Assembly: GCF_014203425.1 (NCBI RefSeq)
Contig: NZ_JACHJC010000001.1
Location: 1,860,001 to 1,924,000, forward strand
Origin: Micromonospora echinospora
GTDB lineage: Bacteria > Actinomycetota > Actinomycetes > Mycobacteriales > Micromonosporaceae
Length of the DNA stretch: 64,000 nt
Reading direction: 5' to 3'
Shown here: piece after piece, positions 8,116-14,756 of the stretch
Layout of the letters: each line of letters opens with the position of its first letter
Numbering within the stretch: position 1 is the first letter of the stretch
Program-made: the position numbers and the translations under genes
The notes under the pieces: generated by a model
What the model was told of the DNA's origin: nothing
The model's database searches: none
What the model saw: the letters and a program-made list of their open reading frames with translations, nothing else

Positions 8116-8459
8116 CTGGCCAGCAGCGCCGTCTCGCGGCGAACCGGCTCGCGCCAGCCGAGGTGGAACATCTGCCGATGCGCCCGCTGTGGCTGTGCCG
8201 CCGGTGCGGGCAGCCGTGGCCCTGCGGCGCAGCGAAGCTCGCGCTCCTGGCCGAGTACCGAGAAGTGCCGGTGAGCCTGTTCCTCTACCTGGCCGGCTGC
8301 CTGCACGACGCGATCGATGACCTGCACCGGCTCAACCCGAGCGTCACGGGCAGCGCCGCCGACATGTTCGACCGGTTTCTCGGCTGGCCAGCCCGCCACA
8401 CCCACGCCTATCGCGTCAGTACCCCCACGGCCGTCAGGATCGAGGAGGCCCCCTCGTGA
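8112..8459 (+). CDS. Cys-containing small protein of an XRE-linked actinomycete family
   Basis: The protein has 115 residues from GTG 8112. It contains R-P-L-W-L-C-R-R-C-G-Q-P-W-P-C followed by an alanine-leucine helix with A-E-Y and a hydrophobic helix L-F-L-Y-L-A-G-C-L, then F-D-R-F-L-G-W. Similar proteins occur next to XRE regulators in streptomycetes and Micromonospora and are sometimes labelled flavin reductase without evidence. The C-x2-C and C pattern could bind metal. It overlaps the radical SAM gene by GTGA, so its product is made together with the maturase. Confidence 0.65.
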   Translation: MTGQQRRLAANRLAPAEVEHLPMRPLWLCRRCGQPWPCGAAKLALLAEYREVPVSLFLYLAGCLHDAIDDLHRLNPSVTGSAADMFDRFLGWPARHTHAYRVSTPTAVRIEEAPS

Positions 8460-9592
8460 ACGGCATCGGCCTCATCAACGCCACTGGCCAGCCGGCGGTT
8501 GCCGGCAGCTTCCACACCTTGGTCATGCAGCCGACGAGCTTCTGCAACCTCGACTGCACCTACTGCTATTTGCCCGACCGGAGATCCTTCCGCCTGATGG
8601 GCGATGCGGTCGCGCAGGCCTGCGCCGAGTCGATCGCTCAGCAAAACAGCGGTCATCCGGTGAGCGTCGTGTGGCACGGGGGCGAACCCACCGCCACCCC
8701 CATCGGGCTGTTCCGGGATCTACTGACCCCGTTCGAGGAGCGGCGACGCGCGGGGATGGTGCGTCACGAGATTCAGACGAACGCGACGCTGATCAACCGC
8801 CAGTGGTGCGAGCTGTTCACCGCTTACGGGTTCGAGGTCGGGGTCAGCATCGACGGACCGGGCGCGTTGAACCGCAACCGCCTCGACCGGGCCGGCAACC
8901 CGACAGACGCCCGGACCCTGCGCGGCATGCACACGCTGGCCGACGCGGGGCTGAGATACTCGGTGATCTGTGTGGTCACCCCGGAAACCATCGACCACGC
9001 GGAATCCCTCGTCGACTTCTTCACCGGCCTACCTGGCTGCGAGTCGGTGGGCTTCAACATTGAAGAGCAGGAGGGCGCCGACCGGGCGCCGGTGTCGGAG
9101 GATGCCGCGTACCGGTTCTGGCAGCACCTCATCGCCCGTCGCGTCGGCGGCAGTCCGCTGCGGATCCGCGACGTGGACCGGCTGGCAGACTACCTTGCCG
9201 CCACCCGCGCCGGACGCGTCGACCACGCCCCGTACGAGCCGATCCCGACCGTCTCCTGGGATGGGCAGGTAGTGCTGCTGTCACCGGAACTGCTCGGCAT
9301 CACCGAGCCGCGATACGGCGACTTCATCGCCGGCAACGTCCTCCACCAGCCGATCACGGCCATGCTTGCCCGCGCCGGCGACCTGGACTACGTCGCCGAG
9401 TTCGTCACGACCCTTAACGACTGCGCCGACCACTGCGCCTTCTACGACTTCTGCCGGGGCGCCCAGGCCGGTAACCGCTACTTCGAGCACGCGACGTTCA
9501 CCGCCCGCGAGACGACCTACTGCCGGACCACCCGACAGGCCCTCGTCAGCGCCGCCGCAGGTCACCTCACCCCTCACGGAGGAGCACCATGA
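8456..9592 (+). CDS. amcB: Radical SAM/SPASM peptide maturase (cyclophane-forming type)
   Basis: The protein has 378 residues. The radical SAM cluster motif C-x3-C-x2-C is at Cys30, Cys34 and Cys37 (S-F-C-N-L-D-C-T-Y-C). The C-terminal SPASM-type region has clustered cysteines (D-C-A-D-H-C-A-F-Y-D-F-C and a late T-Y-C) that would hold auxiliary iron-sulfur clusters. This architecture is that of maturases that cross-link side chains in ribosomal peptides. The next gene, overlapping by ATGA, encodes a 60-residue peptide with repeated aromatic-x-Asn/Ser motifs, the substrate type of three-residue cyclophane enzymes. The name AmcB comes from my recollection of the actinomycete multiple-cyclophane family and should be checked. 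Confidence 0.88.
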   Translation: MNGIGLINATGQPAVAGSFHTLVMQPTSFCNLDCTYCYLPDRRSFRLMGDAVAQACAESIAQQNSGHPVSVVWHGGEPTATPIGLFRDLLTPFEERRRAGMVRHEIQTNATLINRQWCELFTAYGFEVGVSIDGPGALNRNRLDRAGNPTDARTLRGMHTLADAGLRYSVICVVTPETIDHAESLVDFFTGLPGCESVGFNIEEQEGADRAPVSEDAAYRFWQHLIARRVGGSPLRIRDVDRLADYLAATRAGRVDHAPYEPIPTVSWDGQVVLLSPELLGITEPRYGDFIAGNVLHQPITAMLARAGDLDYVAEFVTTLNDCADHCAFYDFCRGAQAGNRYFEHATFTARETTYCRTTRQALVSAAAGHLTPHGGAP

Positions 9593-9771
9593 CCGACGCT
9601 CTCGCGATCCTCGTCAACGCCGCACCTGAGCACCTCGCCCGCCTCGGCGTCGACCCGGAGCGGTCGGTAGCGTCGATCGACGCGGGGAAGTTCGACAACC
9701 GCCCCACCTGGGCCAACAAGGGTAAGTTCGACAGTCGACCCGGCTGGGACAACTGGAACAAGAAGAAGTAG
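9589..9771 (+). CDS. amcA: RiPP precursor peptide with repeated cyclophane motifs
   Basis: The peptide has 60 residues. Residues 1-31 look like a leader (M-T-D-A-L-A-I-L-V-N, A-P-E-H-L-A-R-L-G-V-D). The core has two 12-residue repeats, G-K-F-D-N-R-P-T-W-A-N-K (33-44) and G-K-F-D-S-R-P-G-W-D-N-W (45-56), then N-K-K-K. Aromatic-x-x triplets that could form three-residue cyclophanes are F35-D-N37, W41-A-N43, F47-D-S49, W53-D-N55 and W56-N-K58. Translation is coupled to the maturase gene by ATGA. A strong hairpin lies 15 bp after the stop. No cysteine or serine/threonine cluster suggests another RiPP class. Confidence 0.88.
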   Translation: MTDALAILVNAAPEHLARLGVDPERSVASIDAGKFDNRPTWANKGKFDSRPGWDNWNKKK

Positions 9772-9785
9772 CCCTGCCACGGGAC

Positions 9786-9812
9786 GCGCGGGGTGGCGTG
9801 CCCACCCCGCGC
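9786..9812 (+). terminator. Hairpin after the precursor gene
   Basis: GCGCGGGGTGG (9786-9796) and CCACCCCGCGC (9802-9812) form a perfect 11-bp stem with a 5-base loop, between the precursor gene and the pentapeptide gene and without a T-run. Such a structure can attenuate readthrough or protect the upstream message, raising precursor over downstream products. Confidence 0.6.
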
Positions 9813-9831
9813 TCGCACAGGTTGAGGACAC

Positions 9832-10494
9832 ATGCGCACCACCACGATCGGCGACGTGAAGGTCCTGCTGCCGGACCTCGAATCGGACGACCTTGACACC
9901 ACCACGGACCTCGCCGACGGCCTCACCGAGGCACTCGTCAACGGCGCGGCGTGGCGCGGTTCGCATCTTGAGGACGTCAGCATTCGCAGCAGCATGATCA
10001 CCGGCGTGGACCTGAGTGAGAGCACCTGGGAGGCGGGCAGCCTCTTCGGCTGCGAGATCATCCGCACCGACTTCTCCGGAGCGACCCTGACCGGCATCAC
10101 CATCGAACGGTGCGCGATTACCGGCTCCCGGTTCACCGGCACCAGACTCACCGACGTACGCCTCAAGGACGTCCTGTTCGACGGCTGCCGCTTCGACTAC
10201 GCCACCTTCCACCGCGTCGCCGCCGCCGGCTCGGTCGCCTTCTCCGAGTGCACTCTCACGAACGGCGCGTGGTCTTCCTGCCGGCTACCCCGCATCGCAC
10301 TGCGAGCATGTGACCTCGCCGGTCTGGAACTGGACTCCTGTCAGCTCGACGGGACCGACCTGCGGGGCAGCCGCCTCCACGACCTCAAGACGCCGCTGGA
10401 CAACCTGCGCGGCGTCACCGTCGACGAAGACCAACTCCCTGACCTCACCCGGCTGACCGTCGCCGCCCTCGACCTCACCGTGCGCAACGAGTGA
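9832..10494 (+). CDS. Pentapeptide-repeat protein
   Basis: The protein has 220 residues. From about residue 40 to 190 it has the A(D/N)LxX-like five-residue periodicity (V-D-L-S-E, T-D-F-S-G, A-T-L-T-G, S-R-F-T-G, T-R-L-T-D, V-L-F-D-G, C-R-F-D-Y, T-D-L-R-G), which forms a right-handed quadrilateral beta helix. Some members (McbG, AlbG, Qnr) protect gyrase from peptide inhibitors and are immunity proteins in toxin clusters. In this RiPP operon an immunity role is the obvious hypothesis, but the mature peptide's target is unknown and the protein may have another function. It follows the precursor by 60 bp across the hairpin. Confidence 0.85.
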   Translation: MRTTTIGDVKVLLPDLESDDLDTTTDLADGLTEALVNGAAWRGSHLEDVSIRSSMITGVDLSESTWEAGSLFGCEIIRTDFSGATLTGITIERCAITGSRFTGTRLTDVRLKDVLFDGCRFDYATFHRVAAAGSVAFSECTLTNGAWSSCRLPRIALRACDLAGLELDSCQLDGTDLRGSRLHDLKTPLDNLRGVTVDEDQLPDLTRLTVAALDLTVRNE

Positions 10495-10509
10495 ATCCGA
10501 GGAGGGATC

Positions 10510-11079
10510 GTGCTCGCTGAACCCACCGGCAACCCGGACACGATCCTCGTCTGTATCCGGGGCAACTCCGGCTCGGGCAAGAGCAGCATCGCCCGAGAGC
10601 TACGACGCCGGCACGGCCGGGGCTGCGCCCTGGTCGAGCAGGACTACCTGCGCCGGATCGTGCTGCGCGAGCGGGACAAGCCCGGCGGCGCGGCACCGGC
10701 GTTGATCGCGCAGACCGTCCGGTTCGCCCTCGACCACGGTTACCACGTGGTCTTGGAGGGCATCCTGCACAGCAGCCGCTACCGCAGCATGCTGACCGCC
10801 CTGCGGGACGGCCACCGAGGGCGGTCGCTGTTCTGCTACCTCGATGTGTCCCTGGCCGAGACCGTGCGCCGGCACCTCACGCGCCCGCAGGTCAGTGAGT
10901 TCACCGCCGAGAACATGAGCGGCTGGTACGCCGCCCACGACGTCCTGGGCTGGTCCGACGAGCTCGTCCTACCCGAGACCACCGGACTGAACGAGGCCGT
11001 CCAGGCCATCGCCGCTGTGGCTGGGCTACCCCAGACCGGACGCGACGACGACCTGCTACCGAACGTTCCGTCCCTGTAG
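10510..11079 (+). CDS. P-loop kinase-like ATPase, element copy
   Basis: The protein has 189 residues. GTG at 10510 follows GGAGGG. Walker A is G-N-S-G-S-G-K-S-S near residues 18-26, followed by a kinase-like sequence with E-Q-D-Y-L-R-R, a G-I-L-H-S-S-R-Y segment and a lid-type region R-R-H-L-T-R-P. It belongs with the small AAA_33/zeta-toxin-like kinases. The gene is 15 bp downstream of the pentapeptide gene and so ends the RiPP operon. It is a close paralogue of the gene at 26530 just outside the element, differing at roughly 25 of 180 aligned positions and then in the last few residues. Phosphorylation of the peptide or of a small molecule is possible; the substrate is unknown. Confidence 0.8.
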   Translation: MLAEPTGNPDTILVCIRGNSGSGKSSIARELRRRHGRGCALVEQDYLRRIVLRERDKPGGAAPALIAQTVRFALDHGYHVVLEGILHSSRYRSMLTALRDGHRGRSLFCYLDVSLAETVRRHLTRPQVSEFTAENMSGWYAAHDVLGWSDELVLPETTGLNEAVQAIAAVAGLPQTGRDDDLLPNVPSL

Positions 11080-11189
11080 AGCAGCTCAGCCGGCTACTGG
11101 GTATCGCCGTTCCGGCGCACCGTTCGCCAACATCAGTCCCGCGTGGCCAGCCCGTCAAGCACGGCGACTGCGACGGCGTGCAGCTCGCC

Positions 11190-11702
11190 CTACCGTGCCC
11201 GCCTGAGCCAGCTCTCGATGACGGTGAAGTCGTGCTCGGTCAGCCCGCGACGTGGGTCGACCCGATGCAGCAGGGCCGGACCTGTGTGATGAGTCGATAC
11301 CCACTGTTGATCGGCGTGGGAGATCTCGTCGTCGACCCAGACGAAGGGGCGTCCCTGCGCCCATTCGACCAGCCCACGGGTCTTCCAGTGCAGGGGTCCC
11401 ACCTCGTCGGAGTCGGGCCAGTCCACGACGGGCAGCGGCGGCAGCCCGAGCAGGGGTGCGAGCACGTCGTTCGCGTCGCTCATCCAGGTCGTCGCCCACA
11501 CCAGATCGCACGGCAGGGCCTCCAGTCGGCGGCCGTGTTCCGGATCGACCTTGTGCAGCAAGGGATGGGCGTCGGCCGGTAGGGCCGGTGCTACGGGGCG
11601 GCCATACGACTTGCCCGGCCCGGCCGCAGCGGGTGTGCCGAACGGGATGAGGGTGCCGTCCACGTCAAGGAACAGCAACGGACGCGGTGCAGGGGCGGAC
11701 AT
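11190..11702 (-). CDS. HAD-like hydrolase domain protein
   Basis: The protein has 170 residues. The N-terminus holds the HAD motif I, L-L-F-L-D-V-D-G-T-L, at about residues 9-18. W-A-T-T-W-M fits motif II and W-V-D-D-E is a motif IV-like acidic pair near residue 120. This is the form of HAD proteins annotated in actinomycetes as secreted-protein-like or DUF705/HAD-domain proteins; the substrate cannot be told. ATG 11702 starts M-S-A-P-A-P-R-P. The gene lies alone on the minus strand, convergent with the end of the RiPP operon. Confidence 0.75.
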   Translation of the reverse strand: MSAPAPRPLLFLDVDGTLIPFGTPAAAGPGKSYGRPVAPALPADAHPLLHKVDPEHGRRLEALPCDLVWATTWMSDANDVLAPLLGLPPLPVVDWPDSDEVGPLHWKTRGLVEWAQGRPFVWVDDEISHADQQWVSTHHTGPALLHRVDPRRGLTEHDFTVIESWLRRAR

Positions 11703-11927
11703 GACCCAGAGGCTAGCCCCCACCCCGCCAACGGCTACCTCCGCGCGCTTGCCCCAAGGCCATTCTTCTCGCTGCTGCTCCCGGCGGCGGGCAGTCCGGC
11801 GCCGCTGACCCCGACCGCGGCAGGGGCGGTGCCGGGATGCCTCTCACCGGCCTTTTCCGCTTCGGCGGCGCTGCGGTGCCCCCCTACGCCATCAGCACTA
11901 CATCCACACCTCAACCAAGGAGTTCAC

Positions 11928-12185
11928 GTGCTTTCGTCGACACCTTCAACGACTGCCGCAGGCATTGGCAGTGACGAGTTCCGGCTTGATCCCCGTTCGG
12001 GGGTCGGGCTTGGCGTCAGCGTGGACGTCAGTCTTCAGCCGGACCCCCGAACCGACCCCCTGTTTCCTCTCACACCGCAGGCCAGCCCGGCTGTCAGCGC
12101 CGTCGGCCTGTCCTGCGACAGACCCTGCCTGGTCTCGGGTCTCCCCCTGGGACTGGCATTCCCTACCCGGGAAGGAGGGTGGTAG
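11928..12185 (+). CDS. Small hypothetical protein upstream of Replic_Relax copy 2
   Basis: A frame of 85 residues opens with GTG 11928, 5 bp after a perfect AAGGAG, and stops 3 bp before the next gene. The sequence (V-L-S-S-T-P-S-T-T-A-A-G, later P-Q-A-S-P-A-V-S-A-V-G) has no known domain, and its composition is only weakly coding-like. The ribosome binding site and the tight spacing to the next gene are the reasons to list it. Confidence 0.4.
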   Translation: MLSSTPSTTAAGIGSDEFRLDPRSGVGLGVSVDVSLQPDPRTDPLFPLTPQASPAVSAVGLSCDRPCLVSGLPLGLAFPTREGGW

Positions 12186-12188
12186 CCG

Positions 12189-13076
12189 GTGGATGATCCA
12201 GTCCTCCGGGTCCAGTCCCAGCTGACCAGCCGTGACCGTGTGCTGCTGGGCTGGTTGTACGACCACGGCGTACTGACCTCGTTCCAGCTCGCGACCGCCC
12301 TGTTCCCGTCGTTGGACTTCTGTCAGCGGCGGCTGCGGACCCTGTACCGGCTGCGCCTCGTCGCCCGGTTCCGACCGCAGCGGGCCGACGGCGGCTCGTA
12401 CCCGTACCACTACGTCATCGACCAGCTCGGCGCCGAGGTCGTCGCCGCCAGCCGCGACGAACGTCCCCCGCGGCGGGATCACGCCCGGGTGGAGCGGCGG
12501 CGCTGGACCTCGACCCGCAGCCTCTCTCACCGCCTCGGGGTGAACGGCTTCTTCACCGACCTGGCCGGGCACGCCCGTACCCATCCGGGTACCGGCTTGG
12601 TGGAGTGGTTGCCGGAGGCGGTGTGCCAGCGCGCCGGGACGTTCACCAGCCGGAAGGATCCGGGGCTGGTGCGGGCGTATCAGCCGCGGGTCCGTCCGGA
12701 CGGCTACGGCCGGTGGGCTGAGAACGGTGTCGAGGTGCCGTTCTTCGTCGAGTACGACACCGGCGCCGAGCAGCTGTCGATCCTGACCGGCAAGGTGGAC
12801 AGCTATCAGGAGCTGTTCGGCACGATCGAGCGGGCGTGGCCGGTGCTGTTCTGGCTGCCCTCGGCCGCCCGCGAGCGCAATCTACGCCGCGTGCTGGCCG
12901 ACGTGCCGCTGTCGGTGCCGGTCGCCACCGGGGCCCGCGACCATGCCGCGACGGCGGGCCTCGGCCCGGCAGAGGCGGTGTGGGCCATGGCCGGCCGGGA
13001 AGGGCAGCGGCTGCGGCTGGCAGATCTGGCCGGGTATGCCGTCGACGTCTCCAGCCGGGCGGGTGAGGCCGCGTGA
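12189..13076 (+). CDS. Replication-relaxation family protein, copy 2
   Basis: The protein has 295 residues and starts at GTG 12189 behind GGAAGGAGGG. An N-terminal winged-helix part (residues 10-75: S-R-D-R-V-L-L-G-W-L-Y-D-H-G-V-L-T-S-F-Q, R-R-L-R-T-L-Y-R-L) is followed by a nuclease-like mixed domain with F-F-V-E-Y-D-T-G-A-E-Q (about residues 181-191) and K-V-D-S-Y-Q-E. This is a canonical Replic_Relax (PF13814) protein. Its E-Y-D-x-G-x-E block resembles the acidic cores of restriction-like nucleases, which is an inference. It stands directly upstream of DUF2637, excisionase and integrase genes, as in AICE cores. Confidence 0.85.
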   Translation: MDDPVLRVQSQLTSRDRVLLGWLYDHGVLTSFQLATALFPSLDFCQRRLRTLYRLRLVARFRPQRADGGSYPYHYVIDQLGAEVVAASRDERPPRRDHARVERRRWTSTRSLSHRLGVNGFFTDLAGHARTHPGTGLVEWLPEAVCQRAGTFTSRKDPGLVRAYQPRVRPDGYGRWAENGVEVPFFVEYDTGAEQLSILTGKVDSYQELFGTIERAWPVLFWLPSAARERNLRRVLADVPLSVPVATGARDHAATAGLGPAEAVWAMAGREGQRLRLADLAGYAVDVSSRAGEAA

Positions 13077-13375
13077 TCGGCGACGGCGCGACGGCCGTGG
13101 ACAGTACCTCCGCGGCGGAGCGGACATCAACCGCCGGCGTCTGTCACGGATCTGTCGTGAGCAGCGCGGTCGGCGCTGACAGATCCGTGAGAGCACCAGC
13201 CGTCCGCTCCCACAGCGGCGGACCACTTCTCGGTCCGGCGTCCGCGTCGGGCGGTTTGCGACCGGTGCCCGCTCTCCGTCCCGATTGTTGTCCGACGCCG
13301 GGTCGGTCCACTACTCGGTCCTGCCGCCTGCCGCTGGCGGACGGTCCGGATCGCCGGTCAGGGTTGAGGAGGTGA
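13073..13375 (+). CDS. Doubtful ORF between Replic_Relax and DUF2637
   Basis: A 100-residue frame overlaps the previous stop by GTGA (13073-13076). It contains the 13-bp inverted repeat at 13144-13190 and has no recognisable domain. Its amino-acid make-up (Ser, Arg, Pro, Cys rich) is that of non-coding high-GC DNA. The region may instead be a non-coding cis-acting segment, so confidence is low. Confidence 0.25.
   Translation: MIGDGATAVDSTSAAERTSTAGVCHGSVVSSAVGADRSVRAPAVRSHSGGPLLGPASASGGLRPVPALRPDCCPTPGRSTTRSCRLPLADGPDRRSGLRR
13144..13190. repeat. 13-bp inverted repeat between rep-like and DUF2637 genes
   Basis: TCACGGATCTGTC (13144-13156) and GACAGATCCGTGA (13178-13190) are perfect complements with a 21-bp spacer. 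The position, between the Replic_Relax and DUF2637 genes of an integrative element, makes a replication or transfer-related site possible. No T-run follows, so it is not an obvious terminator. Confidence 0.5.
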
Positions 13376-13429
13376 TGGGCCACGACAGCGCCGGTCCCTG
13401 ACCCGGACGGCAGTCCGCGCGGCAGCCGC

Positions 13430-14377
13430 GTGGAGGGTGGCGTCCAGGTCGTCATCATGCTGGCCATCGGCGGCGCAGCGGGGGCGGCCAGCTTTACCCA
13501 CGTACACAACGTAGCCGCCGCGCACGGCCAACCCGGCTGGCTGGCCTGGGCCGACGCGATCGTCCTGGAACTGATGTCCATCGCCTCCGGCCTGGAACTG
13601 CGCCGCCGCAAACGCGCCCACACTTCCACCGTCTTTCCAGCCACCGTGCTGGCGTGCGCGGTCACCCTGTCCCTGGCAGCGCAGGTCGTCGAGGCCGAAC
13701 CCTCGGTCATCGGCTGGGTCGCCGCCGCCGTACCCGCGCTCGGATTCCTCGTCATGGTCAAGATCGCCCTTGGACGGACCAGCACCGCCACGCCCGCCAA
13801 CACCGCCTGGACGGTTGGGGACGGCCGACGGGATGAGGCCGGGCGGACCGTTCCGGACAGCCGACCGGATGAGATGGTGCGGACTGCTGTCACGGCGGGG
13901 AAGCGGCGGTCCCGGACCCGGACCGTCCGCTCATCGGATGGGCGTCGTCGACGTGGCGGACGGGACCGGCAGCAAGCGGACCGGGGACGGTCCGCGCAGT
14001 CGTCCGGCGACGTTGGCGAGCTGCTGTCGGCGGCGCGCAAGGTTCGGAACCGGCTCGCCGCGGACGGGCAGGCACTGACCCGGGCGGCACTCGCCGAAGC
14101 CCTCCGCGCAGCCGGTCACACCGTGTCCAACACCCGCCTATCCGAACTCCTCAAGACCCTCAAGATCGAGTCATCGGCACCACCCGGGCTGATCGTGAGC
14201 CCGATCATGCCGACCAACCCGACGCCACCGCCTCTGTCACCGGAGCGGCGCAACGGCGGCGGAGCAGCCACCCCTGCGCCGGTCGACCCCGACGGGGCTA
14301 CCCCGCTCCTACCGCACAGCCATCCATCTCATAACCAGGAGAAGCCTGATCATGAACAGCCCCACGAATCACGTTGA
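13430..14377 (+). CDS. DUF2637 membrane protein of the element
   Basis: The frame has 315 residues. About residues 8-110 hold three hydrophobic helices with the DUF2637 signature (A-A-G-A-A-S-F-T-H-V-H, A-A-A-H-G-Q-P-G-W-L-A-W-A-D-A, M-S-I-A-S-G-L-E-L-R-R-R-K-R). An arginine-rich linker and a C-terminal winged-helix-like segment (A-L-T-R-A-A-L-A-E-A-L-R-A-A-G) follow. Such proteins are constant companions of integrase and rep in AICEs, and are thought to be DNA-binding membrane or priming-related proteins. The start is unclear: GTG 13430 has no ribosome binding site, while a good GAGGAGG with ATG at 13375 opens a frame that closes after 8 codons. It overlaps the next gene by 26 bp. Confidence 0.78.
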   Translation: MEGGVQVVIMLAIGGAAGAASFTHVHNVAAAHGQPGWLAWADAIVLELMSIASGLELRRRKRAHTSTVFPATVLACAVTLSLAAQVVEAEPSVIGWVAAAVPALGFLVMVKIALGRTSTATPANTAWTVGDGRRDEAGRTVPDSRPDEMVRTAVTAGKRRSRTRTVRSSDGRRRRGGRDRQQADRGRSAQSSGDVGELLSAARKVRNRLAADGQALTRAALAEALRAAGHTVSNTRLSELLKTLKIESSAPPGLIVSPIMPTNPTPPPLSPERRNGGGAATPAPVDPDGATPLLPHSHPSHNQEKPDHEQPHESR

Positions 14378-14756
14378 CCAGACCACCTGTACCACGACCG
14401 ACAGCACCACCACCGCGCTCAGCGGCGGGGAGGTGTGGACGGTCGAGCGCATCCGTGCCCTCGGCGTCACCACCACCCTCGCCACCACCGCATCCGTGCT
14501 CGGGATCAGCCGATCCCAGGCGTACCGGCTCGCCGCCACCGACCAGTTCCCCATTCCGCTGATCCGGGCCGGCAGCCGCATCATCGTCCCGGTCGCCGCC
14601 CTGCTCCATCTCCTCCAACCCGACCCCGCCGCGACCGGCGGCGGGCGACTTGATGCCGACGCGAAGGTGAGCGTGGATGCGATGACCCCGCCACCAGCGG
14701 ATTCCACCCGGCATCGCTGGCGGCACCGTACGGAGCATCCAGGAGACGTTGAGTGA
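14352..14756 (+). CDS. xis: Excisionase-like helix-turn-helix protein
   Basis: The protein has 134 residues. ATG 14352 follows AGGAGAAG. A MerR/excisionase-type winged helix is seen at about residues 38-85: T-T-L-A-T-T-A-S-V-L-G-I-S-R-S-Q-A-Y-R-L-A and P-L-I-R-A-G-S-R-I-I-V-P. Proteins of this kind directly precede the integrase in pSAM2-like elements and set the direction of recombination. The stop overlaps the integrase start by GTGA, so the two are coupled. Confidence 0.85.
   Translation: MNSPTNHVDQTTCTTTDSTTTALSGGEVWTVERIRALGVTTTLATTASVLGISRSQAYRLAATDQFPIPLIRAGSRIIVPVAALLHLLQPDPAATGGGRLDADAKVSVDAMTPPPADSTRHRWRHRTEHPGDVE

Noticed and set aside
13800..14000. Iteron-like repeats of GGACCG and CGGAC words in the DUF2637 gene
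   Set aside because: The words are irregular in spacing and fall in the arginine-rich linker of a coding region, so codon use explains them.
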